A stretch of DNA of 60,785 nt. Source: Leptospira adleri. GTDB lineage: Bacteria; Spirochaetota; Leptospiria; Leptospirales; Leptospiraceae. Below, one piece after another: positions 27,395-36,303 of this stretch. The stretch's first letter is position 1; the number at the start of each line of letters is the position of its first letter. The stretch spans positions 1 through 60,785 of the forward strand of contig NZ_NPDU01000028.1 in the NCBI RefSeq assembly GCF_002811985.1, given 5' to 3'. Both the position numbers and the translations under genes were made by a program. The notes beneath the pieces are model-generated. The model did no database searches, was not told where the DNA came from, and saw only the letters and a list, made by a program, of their open reading frames with translations.

Positions 27395-28468
27395 ATGTCA
27401 CAATCAAATTCACTGCTCACCTCGTACGGCTGGGATCCCGAGTCGTTTCTCTCCGAACCCTTGGCCGACCTCGTTCCCGCGCGGGTCATCTCCGTTTATG
27501 GAGAATATTCTAAAATTCTAACATACCGGGGAGAACGAAAAGGAATCTCTTCAGGAGTTTTACTATCCTCCGGAGAATCGCCTGTCGCCGGAGATTGGAT
27601 TCTCGTTCGAGAAATCGAAGGGGACGATCTTTGTATCGTGGAAAAAATTCTTCCTAGGAAAACGTTTTTAAAAAGGGCGGATCCGGGAAAACGGAATCAA
27701 TCCCAGGCGATCGCGTCGAACATAGATCTTTTACTCGTGATCATGGGTCTTGACAACGACTACAGTCCGAGAAGAATCGAACGTTATCTCTTTTTGGCTA
27801 AGACGAGCGGCGCGGAAGTTGCGATCGTCTTAAACAAAAGAGACCTTTGCGAAGATCCCGAAACAAAATTCTCCGAAATCAAAAAGATAGCCGGAGATGT
27901 TCCCGTATTGATGATATCGGCATTGGATGATTCACAAACACAGGGTTTGATGGAATGGATTCGACCCGGAAAGACGATCGCTTTTTTGGGTTCGTCCGGA
28001 GCCGGCAAATCTACAATCATCAATTCGCTGTTAGGCGCTGAAGTTCAAAAAACGAATACTCTCAAGGTAAGCGACGGAACCGGAAGACATACCACGACTC
28101 ATAGGGAACTATTTCTCCTGCCTCAAGGCGGAATTTTGATGGACAATCCAGGAATTCGGGAGGTGGGGCTTTTTTCCGGAGGAGACGAGAACGAGATCGA
28201 ACTCGTATTTCCCGAGATCGCTTCCGCGGCTATGGAATGCCATTTTAGAGATTGTACGCATCGGGAGGAACCGGGTTGTGCCGTTCTGGCTGCGATCTCA
28301 GAAGGAAAAATCGAGGAAGAACGTTATGCGTCTTATCGAAAACTTCTGAAAGAATTGCAGGCTCATAAGGTCCTTACGGATCCGATCGAGGCTCGAAAGC
28401 GAAAGCAATGGGACAAACAGATGTCGAAAGCGATCAAAAGTAGGCTAAAAGACAAAGGAAGAACGTAG
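27395..28468 (+). CDS. rsgA: Ribosome small-subunit GTPase RsgA (YjeQ)
   Basis: RsgA is a circularly permuted GTPase that checks the decoding centre during 30S maturation. The 357-residue product has an N-terminal OB-fold (about 25-105). The G motifs come in permuted order: G4 LNKRDL near 145, G1 GSSGAGKSTIINSL near 205, and G3 DNPGIRE near 248. A C-terminal zinc finger follows (CHFRDCTHREEPGC near 285-300) and a basic tail. The start is an ATG after AAGAAGGAATCAA, a usable ribosome-binding site. It stands alone. Confidence 0.95.
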   Translation: MSQSNSLLTSYGWDPESFLSEPLADLVPARVISVYGEYSKILTYRGERKGISSGVLLSSGESPVAGDWILVREIEGDDLCIVEKILPRKTFLKRADPGKRNQSQAIASNIDLLLVIMGLDNDYSPRRIERYLFLAKTSGAEVAIVLNKRDLCEDPETKFSEIKKIAGDVPVLMISALDDSQTQGLMEWIRPGKTIAFLGSSGAGKSTIINSLLGAEVQKTNTLKVSDGTGRHTTTHRELFLLPQGGILMDNPGIREVGLFSGGDENEIELVFPEIASAAMECHFRDCTHREEPGCAVLAAISEGKIEEERYASYRKLLKELQAHKVLTDPIEARKRKQWDKQMSKAIKSRLKDKGRT

Positions 28469-28477
28469 AATTTCGAT

Positions 28478-28545
28478 TTCCTCCGGGCGCTTTAACGAAA
28501 GAAAAATACTTTTTTTCAAAAATCCCCGGAGGAAGATCGTTTTTT
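28478..28545 (+). terminator. Long-loop inverted repeat with U-run before the sigma factor gene
   Basis: TTCCTCCGGG (28478-28487) pairs perfectly with CCCGGAGGAA (28525-28534), followed after GATCG by TTTTTTT. The 37-base loop is A/T-rich. It can act as the rsgA terminator, or, since it lies 48 bases before the sigma factor start, as a leader attenuator. The long loop lowers confidence. Confidence 0.5.
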
Positions 28546-28582
28546 TAGAACCAAAAAGGCCGCGGCGGGGACTTTAGATCGT

Positions 28583-29161
28583 ATGAAAGACAAATCCTAT
28601 ATCGAACTTTTGGACAAAGCGAAGTCCGGAGATTTACAAGCCTGGACCGTTTTGCAAAAACGTTTCTCGCGCTTTGCGACGAAATTTGCCGCGAAGATTC
28701 TCAAAGACGAGGATCTTTCTCAAGACGTGGTTCAGGAATCTTTTTGGGATCTCTATCGAAATCTCGAAAAGATCACAACACCCGCAGCGTTTCCTTCCTT
28801 GCTCAAAAGAGCCTTGATCAAACACGTGGATCGGATTCTTAGAAAGAAGGAACACAGAGCCTTGGTTTTTGTGGATCCGAATCGTATGGATCAAAATTCG
28901 AAAGAGTTGCATTCCTCGTTTTTTGAAAAGGAATGTTATGAGACGATTCTTAAAAACGTAAAAAAGCTGGATCCGTCAGATCAAAAGTTGATCGAGATGT
29001 ATTATTACAAGAATTTTACGTTAGACGAAATTTCTAAGTCCGAAGGAAAGACTCTTTCTTTTATCAAAAAAAGGCATCTCCGTCTGAAAAACATTCTGAG
29101 AGACGGAATCGGCGAAGCGTTTAGACCGGAAGCCCGTTTGCGGCTCGCGCTTGCGGCATAG
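28583..29161 (+). CDS. ECF-type sigma-70 family RNA polymerase sigma factor
   Basis: The 192-residue protein has a sigma-2 region at about 20-75 (KILKDEDLSQDVVQESFWDL, the core-binding helix and -10 recognition segment) and a sigma-4 region at about 130-175 (LDPSDQKLIEMYYYKNFTLD, EISKSEGKTLSFIKKRHLRL), and lacks sigma-3, as ECF factors do. No anti-sigma factor is adjacent. Its stop codon overlaps the ribosome-binding site of clpP, so the two genes are translationally linked. Confidence 0.9.
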   Translation: MKDKSYIELLDKAKSGDLQAWTVLQKRFSRFATKFAAKILKDEDLSQDVVQESFWDLYRNLEKITTPAAFPSLLKRALIKHVDRILRKKEHRALVFVDPNRMDQNSKELHSSFFEKECYETILKNVKKLDPSDQKLIEMYYYKNFTLDEISKSEGKTLSFIKKRHLRLKNILRDGIGEAFRPEARLRLALAA

Positions 29162-29170
29162 GAGAAGAAT

Positions 29171-29737
29171 TTGGAAGCGACTCAATTCAATCCGAATTCG
29201 CAGATCGAAAACGTATATCTCGAACATAGAAAGGTTTTTCTCTGGGGTGAAGTGAACGATAACTCGGCGAGATATCTCATCGATCGATTCTTATATTTGG
29301 AAACGGTGGATCCGACGCGACCGGTCACTCTTTTTATACATTCTCCCGGCGGATCGACTTACGCAGGTTTGGCGATCTTGGACGTGATGAAGAGCGTTCG
29401 AAATCCGGTTTACACCGTTTGTCTTGGAATGGCCATGTCTTTCGGCGCGGTTTTACTTCTTTGCGGAGACAAGGGAAATCGAGCAGCGTATCCTCACAGT
29501 AAAATTCTGATTCACCAACCGCACGTTATGGGAGAATTCAAAGGTCCGGCGGAGGACATCCGGATTTTTGCGGAATCGGTCAAAAGGGAAAAGGATTTGT
29601 TAAACGAAATCATGGCGAAGGCTACCGGCCAACCTTTGGAAAGAATGGTGAAGGACACGGATCGTGATTCTTGGTTTTCCGCAAAAGAGGCTCTGGAATA
29701 CGGTATGATCGATAAAATCATCGGAGCCGAATTCTAA
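29171..29737 (+). CDS. clpP: ATP-dependent Clp protease proteolytic subunit (ClpP paralogue)
   Basis: The 188-residue serine protease subunit has a complete catalytic triad: Ser in GMAMSFGAV, His in KILIHQPH, and Asp in DTDRD, followed by the usual WFSAKEALEYGMID end. The canonical QAASMG around the Ser is changed to MAMSFG. It would form tetradecameric barrels with ClpX or ClpA. The start is TTG at 29171 with GGAG 6 bases upstream, overlapping the sigma factor stop (TAGGAG). The ORF has no upstream in-frame ATG. Its pairing with an ECF sigma factor suggests a specialised paralogue rather than the housekeeping clpP-clpX unit. Confidence 0.92.
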   Translation: MEATQFNPNSQIENVYLEHRKVFLWGEVNDNSARYLIDRFLYLETVDPTRPVTLFIHSPGGSTYAGLAILDVMKSVRNPVYTVCLGMAMSFGAVLLLCGDKGNRAAYPHSKILIHQPHVMGEFKGPAEDIRIFAESVKREKDLLNEIMAKATGQPLERMVKDTDRDSWFSAKEALEYGMIDKIIGAEF

Positions 29738-29984
29738 AATTCTTCCGGATTTCCGGATCTCGGAAATTCCGTCTAAAAAATCCGGCCTTTATCTTAAGAA
29801 CTCGTTTTGGATCGAGATGGAAAAGATCTTAGGCTAAACCGCCGGAATTTTCTAAATTAGATCGTCTCTTTTTATAAGTATTCGTAAAAGGAATTTCCAA
29901 TGAAAAAACCTTTTTACTCATAGAACGGATACGAGAATATATATCAAAATTACCTGTTTTCTAATTCGGTTTTTTGAATTCAAA

Positions 29985-32450
29985 ATGAAATTTTTTTTAG
30001 TCCTCGGCGCGGCCTTGCTGCTCAATTTTTCCGTGTTCGGGGATTCCTCGGTTCGAGAGAACGGAAAAATTTCTCAACTCCAAAAACTCGACAGCCTTAG
30101 AACGTTCGTCCATTATTTTAAAGACGCGAGCGGTAAAGAATTCAAAGAACAAATCTTTTCGAAGCCGCAAGGATTGGATTTTCAGAATATTCCTTCCGAA
30201 CTTCTTTCTCTCGGTTTTTCAAAGGAGACGGTCTGGTTTTATATTCCTCTGGAGAACGATACCGAAAACGAGTTTAACGGAGAATTCGAAATCTACAATC
30301 CTTATCTGGAAGAAGTCGACATCCATTATAAATACGGACATGAACAGATAACGCGCGAAATTTCCGCGGGCGCCAACCGAAAGTACGAAGAAAATTTTCC
30401 GTCGCTCGATTTTTATCTCAGGCCAGGAGAATCGATACAAATCGCGGTTCGTATCAAAAGCGGAACTCCTCTCAGGATCCCGCTCCTTTTGGAATCGGAA
30501 AAAAAGTTCGGCGTTACGAAACAGTTTAGACTTGTCGTGGTCGGATTGACTCTCGGTTTCGGAATCGCGATGAGTTTGTACAATCTTTCCCTTTACTTTT
30601 TCTTTAGGACAAGGTCCTACTTATATTACTTTTTAATGATATCATTTTTTACCGTATATCTGACTTCCTGGGACGGATTGTTTCTCAATTCGTTCAAACC
30701 CGAATACGGAAAATACTACCTTACGGCTACTCTCGTTCTCGTTTATACTGCGAGCTTATTCATATTTTTGTTTTCGTTGGAATTTTTATATCCGGAACAA
30801 AAAAGCAAAAGAGCGAAAATCGTAACCACTCTTTATACTATCTTCAATTTGGCTTTGATTCCGGCGGCGACGATCGCCCCGATTCAATTGAATCAATTTT
30901 CGTATTACTGGATTCTTATAAACAATCTGATCATCGTATATTTTTGTTTTTTAAGAATTCAAGAAGGTTTTAAGTCCGCGAAAACTCTTTTATTGATCCA
31001 TCTGATTTTTCCTACGGCCGGGATCGTAATGAATCTAAGCGCGACCGGAGTTCTTACGATAAACTTTATTTCCCTTCACGTTCTAAAATTGGCTTTTATT
31101 TCGCAGTCGATTCTATTCTCCATTATGCTCGTACAAAGAATTAAAGATTTGGAATTTAGACTCAAAGAAGGTCTTCAAACGGAAATTCATAAGAATATCG
31201 TACTTCTTAAAAAAGAGATTCAGCAGAGAAGGGAGACCGAGTGGGAATTGATCCAAGCGAAGGAAGTAGCCGAAAAGGCTTCGAAGGTCAAGAGCAGTTT
31301 TCTTGCGAACATGAGTCATGAAATTAGAACGCCGATGAACGGGGTGCTCGGTATGGTTCAGTTGTTGAGTACGACCAAGCTGAACGACGAACAAAAAGAA
31401 TATACGAAAATTCTTTCAGGTTCCGCTAAATCGCTTTTGCAGATCATAAACGATATTCTTGACTTCTCAAAGATTGAAGCCGGCAAGATCGTTCTCGATA
31501 AGGAAGTTTTTTCGATCCGTTCCGTTTTGGACGAAATTCACGATCTTCTTCGTCCTTTGGCAAAACGAAAACAGATAGAATTCAATCTGGAAGGCAAATA
31601 CGACATTCAAGAATTTGTGTCCGGCGATCAACTGAGACTTAGACAAATTTTATGGAATCTCGCTGGTAACGGTATCAAGTTCACCAGTCAAGGAGGCGTG
31701 GTTCTGAAAGTCTCCGAAAAGAAAATCTCCTCCAATCAGGTTTCCATCGAATTTGCGGTTTCCGATACAGGAATCGGAATACCGAAAGATAAACAGAAAC
31801 AGGTTTTCGACGCCTTCTCTCAGAGCGATTCTTCCACTGCAAGAAAGTTCGGCGGTTCGGGGCTTGGATTGAGTATCACGAAACAACTCATCGAACTTCA
31901 AGGCGGAAACTTATCTTTGGAAAGTAAGGAAGGAAAGGGTTCCAAGTTTACTTTTTCGATTGTTTACGATATCGCTTCTCAATCCGAAATGGATTCGATC
32001 TTGGAACCCGAAACGACGAGGGGACTCGACGAGGTTTATTTGAATGTGGTTCCGAAAAAAATGCGCATCCTCGTTGCGGAAGACAATGAGACGAATTGTC
32101 TTTTGATCGAAAGATCCTTAAAAAAACTCGGCTACGATCCGGTCGTCGTTCACAACGGCCGCGAAGTAATTGAAAGAATGCAGTTGGACGTTTTCGATAT
32201 CGTCCTTATGGATATCCACATGCCCGAAGTCGACGGCATTGAAGCGACGGGATGGATCCGTTCCAGAAAAGAAACCTCGGAATTTCCGGTCATCATAGCT
32301 TTGACGGCGGACGCGATCGAAAGTAGTAAGGAAAAATACGTCTCCTTGGGTATGAATGATTGTTTGATTAAACCTCTTGATCTAGTCGGTCTCAAATCTA
32401 CTTTGGATCATTGGTCCGATCATATAGAGTCTTCCAGGAAAAAACTTTAA
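29985..32450 (+). CDS. 7TMR-DISM hybrid sensor histidine kinase with receiver domain
   Basis: The 821-residue protein has a signal peptide (KFFLVLGAALLLNFSVFG) and a DISMED2-type periplasmic domain at about 35-165. A seven-helix membrane block spans about 180-375, a coiled coil about 385-430, and HisKA follows with phospho-His in NMSHEIRTPMNG near 443. HATPase_c has GNGIKF, DTGIGIP and GGSGLGLSI boxes at about 545-670. A receiver domain at about 685-805 has phospho-Asp in VLMDIHMPEVDG near 742, DD-equivalent EDN and Lys in LIKPL. It is a full phosphorelay front end; its response regulator is not encoded next to it. Confidence 0.93.
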   Translation: MKFFLVLGAALLLNFSVFGDSSVRENGKISQLQKLDSLRTFVHYFKDASGKEFKEQIFSKPQGLDFQNIPSELLSLGFSKETVWFYIPLENDTENEFNGEFEIYNPYLEEVDIHYKYGHEQITREISAGANRKYEENFPSLDFYLRPGESIQIAVRIKSGTPLRIPLLLESEKKFGVTKQFRLVVVGLTLGFGIAMSLYNLSLYFFFRTRSYLYYFLMISFFTVYLTSWDGLFLNSFKPEYGKYYLTATLVLVYTASLFIFLFSLEFLYPEQKSKRAKIVTTLYTIFNLALIPAATIAPIQLNQFSYYWILINNLIIVYFCFLRIQEGFKSAKTLLLIHLIFPTAGIVMNLSATGVLTINFISLHVLKLAFISQSILFSIMLVQRIKDLEFRLKEGLQTEIHKNIVLLKKEIQQRRETEWELIQAKEVAEKASKVKSSFLANMSHEIRTPMNGVLGMVQLLSTTKLNDEQKEYTKILSGSAKSLLQIINDILDFSKIEAGKIVLDKEVFSIRSVLDEIHDLLRPLAKRKQIEFNLEGKYDIQEFVSGDQLRLRQILWNLAGNGIKFTSQGGVVLKVSEKKISSNQVSIEFAVSDTGIGIPKDKQKQVFDAFSQSDSSTARKFGGSGLGLSITKQLIELQGGNLSLESKEGKGSKFTFSIVYDIASQSEMDSILEPETTRGLDEVYLNVVPKKMRILVAEDNETNCLLIERSLKKLGYDPVVVHNGREVIERMQLDVFDIVLMDIHMPEVDGIEATGWIRSRKETSEFPVIIALTADAIESSKEKYVSLGMNDCLIKPLDLVGLKSTLDHWSDHIESSRKKL

Positions 32451-32475
32451 AAAAGAAGAATATTCAAATTTTCTG

Positions 32476-33795
32476 TTAAATCCGATTCCCCCTCAGAAAT
32501 CCCTCGAATTTTTCCTTAAAAACTTCGAATTTCCCGGGAACCCATCGATTGGAATCGTAATTGAGAAGGATCGTGAGTGTTTCCCGATATGTGGATGCGG
32601 AAACGAACACCGATTGGGAAAAAGCCGGATGGACAGTAAAAGAAAGATTCGAAACGTCGAAGTGGTCGAATTTCGGTAAGTCGGGTAAAATACCCACGTT
32701 ACTCAGAACGCTGGATTGCGGAAATCTTTGCAGAAGCGCCGAAAGCGCTTTGACGCCGTTCGGTCTGCTCAAGATCTGATCGGCGGGAGGAATGAGATCG
32801 TAAAAGGAAACGTCGTTGTATCCGTTTCCAATCCGCGTCTTCAGTCCAGAGGAGATTTCCTTTGCGATCTCCCAGAGATCCGATTTTTCTCGAACGACGA
32901 CTCCCAGAGTAAGAAGTGTAATATAAAGTCCTAATGTTTCCGCAGGGACTTTTTCGGTTAAATCCTTTTTTAGATCCGCGGGGTTGGAGAGGTTTAAAAG
33001 AATCGGATCCGTCGTTTCGAATAAGGAATACAACGATACGAGCTGCGCCGCACCGATGATTCCGTGAAGAGTGGTTTCGTTGTTTCTGCAAAGGCGGAGT
33101 AAATTTTGTAATTCTTCTTTTGCAAGTTGAAAACGAGTCACGACGGGATTTGAATCTTGATTCTTTTTGGAAAAAGCAGGTAGGGAAGCTGTTTTTACCG
33201 TAATTTCTTCGGACAAATTCGGTTTTTTAAATTTTTCCGGATTTTCATTTCCGGTTTTTAGCAAAGAAAGAACGGAATCCGGTATTTTTTTAAAATTAAT
33301 AATATTATAATTATCTAAATTTCTTGAACATTCCCGCAGAATCTCCGCAAGAAACGAAAAGCCCGATCGTCCGTCGGCGATGCTATGGTGAAAGACGACG
33401 ACGAATATCCAGTTTCCGGATTCCGAACGAAAAAATATCGCTCGTATAAGAGGAGATTCCTCTTCCAAAAAAGGGATCATAACTTCTTCCGCTATTTTTT
33501 TCTTCCAATCCGGATTCTCTAATTTGAAAATTTTGAGACGGATTTTATTTTCGGTCGCGGTTTGAAAACTAAGGCGGAACTCCTTTTCGAGTTTCACTTT
33601 GACGTTTGCAAGAGGGTGTTTTGTTTGAACAAAATCCAACGCCTTCCGAATCGTATCCGGATTTAAGTCGCCTTCGCCTTCTGCGATTACGGCGAAGTTC
33701 ATAGAAGAAATCCGATCTAAGAGCCAAAACGCGGATTCGGCCTTATCAAGAAGTCGTGCTTGTTTTTCTTCGTAAGAATTTACGTTGTTTTGCAT
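32476..33795 (-). CDS. Condensation/wax-ester-synthase-like acyltransferase
   Basis: The 439-residue protein has the HHxxxDG active-site motif (FHHSIADGRSGFSFL near 130-145) typical of the BAHD/condensation/WS-DGAT superfamily, with an N-terminal half that aligns in order with that fold. It should transfer an acyl group from CoA to an alcohol or a diacylglycerol-like acceptor. The exact subfamily (wax ester synthase, PapA-like or alcohol acyltransferase) cannot be settled here. It follows the desaturase gene by 19 bases on the same strand and is very likely in its operon, linking it to fatty-acid modification. Confidence 0.8.
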   Translation of the reverse strand: MQNNVNSYEEKQARLLDKAESAFWLLDRISSMNFAVIAEGEGDLNPDTIRKALDFVQTKHPLANVKVKLEKEFRLSFQTATENKIRLKIFKLENPDWKKKIAEEVMIPFLEEESPLIRAIFFRSESGNWIFVVVFHHSIADGRSGFSFLAEILRECSRNLDNYNIINFKKIPDSVLSLLKTGNENPEKFKKPNLSEEITVKTASLPAFSKKNQDSNPVVTRFQLAKEELQNLLRLCRNNETTLHGIIGAAQLVSLYSLFETTDPILLNLSNPADLKKDLTEKVPAETLGLYITLLTLGVVVREKSDLWEIAKEISSGLKTRIGNGYNDVSFYDLIPPADQILSRPNGVKALSALLQRFPQSSVLSNVGILPDLPKFDHFDVSNLSFTVHPAFSQSVFVSASTYRETLTILLNYDSNRWVPGKFEVFKEKFEGFLRGNRI

Positions 33796-33814
33796 TTACA
33801 TTGATCGGTTTGTT

Positions 33815-34906
33815 TTAAGTTTGAGGTTTGAAAGCGGACGCTTCCGAAAATTCGGAGGAGGTTTCCATACTATTCTTGGTATTTCCTTTGAGCATACTTT
33901 TGAAATCGTTAAAGCGAATTCCATAACGTTTCATAGCGGGAAGAACAAAATACGAAGCCAATTGTCTCAGGTAAAAAGGTTGATTGACGACGAAATGATG
34001 GATCCCGTGAGTCGCTCCAAAGTTAAAGCAGAAAAGATGAAAAGGGAAAACAAACCAAGAATTTAGAACCTGAATTTGATTATATACGTTGGTAATGCCT
34101 CCGTAGTAGTGCATATTGGAGGAAACAATCTGAATCGAAGTTTGACGGATCCAGTTCGGTATGAGATAAACTACGGCGATCGTGTCGAGCGTCGAAATGA
34201 CCGGATTTAAAAACGACAATTGTCCGAACGGAGAGCCCGCAAATAAATTCAAAAAATGGAATGTATTGAGAATCAAAAAAAGATACCAGAGTAAAAAGAA
34301 AGTCTCCCTGTAAGGACCGATGATTCTAGGAGCTTTTATTTTTCGGAGATAAGAATACGCGTCCTTTCCTACCTTTCTGCCTTGGAGGATTAAGGCCATA
34401 TTTCCGTCGATCATCGTGAACAACCTTCTCCAACCGAATGACATCCCGTTTCCGATCATTCTTTCCTCAACATCTTCCTTATTTCCGGAAACCTTGTGGT
34501 GTAAAAGATGAATCTCTTTTCGAAACCATGGGTTTACCGTGTTGGTCCGAAAGAGCCATACCACCCAGAACATAAAATTTTGAATTTTAGAATTTCCTTT
34601 GTAATAAAGGTTATGGATCAGATCGTGTTCGATCTCGTGCAAAAAAGACGCAAGGATCGCGTTAGACAAAATACAAAGCCAAAACGGAATTCGACCGGTT
34701 ATATAAAGTCCCGCGAATACGATCATCAAAGAAGATGAACAGAGAGTGATTCCCAGACCGATCGTATCTTGGTGTTTCGTAAAAAAAGGAAATCGAGTCC
34801 GGATTTTCGAATCCCAGAATCGAATCCATCGTATAATTTTCTGAGTCCTTTCTTTTTCCGAAAGAACTTCATAGTTTCTGTTTGCGGTTTTCAATTGCAC
34901 ACTCAT
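33815..34906 (-). CDS. Membrane fatty acid desaturase/hydroxylase
   Basis: The 363-residue inner-membrane protein has three His boxes of the diiron desaturase family: HEIEHDLIHN near 102-111, HLLHHKVSG near 142-150, and HGIHHFVV near 295-302. Four to six membrane helices surround them. It introduces a double bond or hydroxyl into an acyl chain using O2 and an electron donor. It is probably co-transcribed with the acyltransferase downstream. A membrane AraC-type regulator lies 122 bases upstream and may control it. Confidence 0.9.
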   Translation of the reverse strand: MSVQLKTANRNYEVLSEKERTQKIIRWIRFWDSKIRTRFPFFTKHQDTIGLGITLCSSSLMIVFAGLYITGRIPFWLCILSNAILASFLHEIEHDLIHNLYYKGNSKIQNFMFWVVWLFRTNTVNPWFRKEIHLLHHKVSGNKEDVEERMIGNGMSFGWRRLFTMIDGNMALILQGRKVGKDAYSYLRKIKAPRIIGPYRETFFLLWYLFLILNTFHFLNLFAGSPFGQLSFLNPVISTLDTIAVVYLIPNWIRQTSIQIVSSNMHYYGGITNVYNQIQVLNSWFVFPFHLFCFNFGATHGIHHFVVNQPFYLRQLASYFVLPAMKRYGIRFNDFKSMLKGNTKNSMETSSEFSEASAFKPQT

Positions 34907-35028
34907 GATGACGATCTTGTTTCCGATTTTATGAATTCGGCTTCATGCTAACTCGGTTCTTAGAACCCGTCGTCCCAGTTTATAAACCGGGCCCGGCCTC
35001 ACCGAAAATTCTAACCTAGATTTCGAAA

Positions 35029-36138
35029 TTAAAAAACTTTTTTCCTATTTTGTTCCCGGTATTCGGAAGGTGGAAGTCCCACTCCCTTGAGAAAAGAACG
35101 ATGAAACGAGGTTTTACTTCGAAATCCGACTTCGTAAGCGATGTCTAAGATCGAACGTTCCGGTTCGTTTATCAAAAGCGCGCAGGCGTCTTCGATTCTA
35201 TAATCGTTTACGAGCGCCGCAAAATTCTTTCCCATCTCTTGATTGATAAATTCGGAAAGTTGATGCGGTGTGAGTGCGAGTTCTTCGGCTAAGATCGATA
35301 AGGTGAGATCTTCGTCCCGAAAAATTTTTTCTTTTTCAAAACAGATCAAAAGGTTTTGCCGAATCACGTTTAGATTCAAACCCTGCAACAGGGAACGCGC
35401 GTATTTTTTTGCGGATTCTTTCGCGACACTCTGAAGATTTTGAAAATACTGCGGATATTTTCTTCCTATGAGATAGGAAACACAAAGACTAAGAGCCATC
35501 AAAGAAGAACTTAGTTGAAGGAATATTCCATTTTTATGAAATAGAAAAAGCGCGGCCGTAAAATGATTGATCGTAGTCGCGAAAATTATGTAAAGAAGAA
35601 CTCTCGCTGTCCACTCGTTCCGTAGAACCGCGATTTGAAAAAGTATTCTGCTACCTTTAATGATCGCGAAAAGATAGGCGATAAGGATCCCTAAAGGGAA
35701 AAGACAAATCCAATTCGGCGCTTCCGGGCTCGTTAGAAAAAATCGAATTCCTCCCCGGATCGTAGTTCTCGGAAATAGGGAACTTGTGAAATAAAGGATC
35801 CAAAGGATTCCGGGAAGAATCCAGTGTTTCGTTTTTAATCCGAACTTGCTCTCCTCGAAATTCGGATCCTGTATGATTTTATGGATTCCGTATAGGATAG
35901 GTCCTATCGTTCCCAAAACCGGAAGATAAAGAAGAACGAGAAACGGGAACGATTCTTCACCTTTTGTTAAGATGCAAAGAACGCTGATTTGCAAACTAGC
36001 CAATCCTAAGAATAACGTCGCCAGCAATCGATTGAGCGCGGTTTTTTTTTCGAGAACGAGTTGTCCGAAACAGAGCAAAACTCCGAGATAGGATCCGAAG
36101 ATAGTAAACGAAAATAAGAACGAGGATAGAATATTCAT
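35029..36138 (-). CDS. Membrane-bound AraC-family transcriptional regulator
   Basis: The 369-residue protein begins with seven hydrophobic segments at about 5-235 and ends in an AraC DNA-binding domain at about 265-360 (LSILAEELALTPHQLSEFIN; ILDIAYEVGFRSKTSFHRSF, KGVGLPPSEYR). It lacks the large periplasmic sensory domain of the DISM regulator at 5931. It may sense lipid or membrane state directly. The genes on either side, the desaturase-acyltransferase pair and the radical SAM protein, are plausible targets. Confidence 0.87.
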   Translation of the reverse strand: MNILSSFLFSFTIFGSYLGVLLCFGQLVLEKKTALNRLLATLFLGLASLQISVLCILTKGEESFPFLVLLYLPVLGTIGPILYGIHKIIQDPNFEESKFGLKTKHWILPGILWILYFTSSLFPRTTIRGGIRFFLTSPEAPNWICLFPLGILIAYLFAIIKGSRILFQIAVLRNEWTARVLLYIIFATTINHFTAALFLFHKNGIFLQLSSSLMALSLCVSYLIGRKYPQYFQNLQSVAKESAKKYARSLLQGLNLNVIRQNLLICFEKEKIFRDEDLTLSILAEELALTPHQLSEFINQEMGKNFAALVNDYRIEDACALLINEPERSILDIAYEVGFRSKTSFHRSFLKGVGLPPSEYREQNRKKVF

Positions 36139-36303
36139 AAAAGATTTGGAATCGACGAAGAATCCGTATCGGATTTCAAAAATCTGTCAAGGAATTACGG
36201 CGCTCGCTTTCTTCATTCGAACAAGAATAGAAGAAAAAGAATTTCGTCTCTATTAAATTCAAATCCGTTTTCTTAACGTTTAGAAATACGTATTTCGGAT
36301 TTT

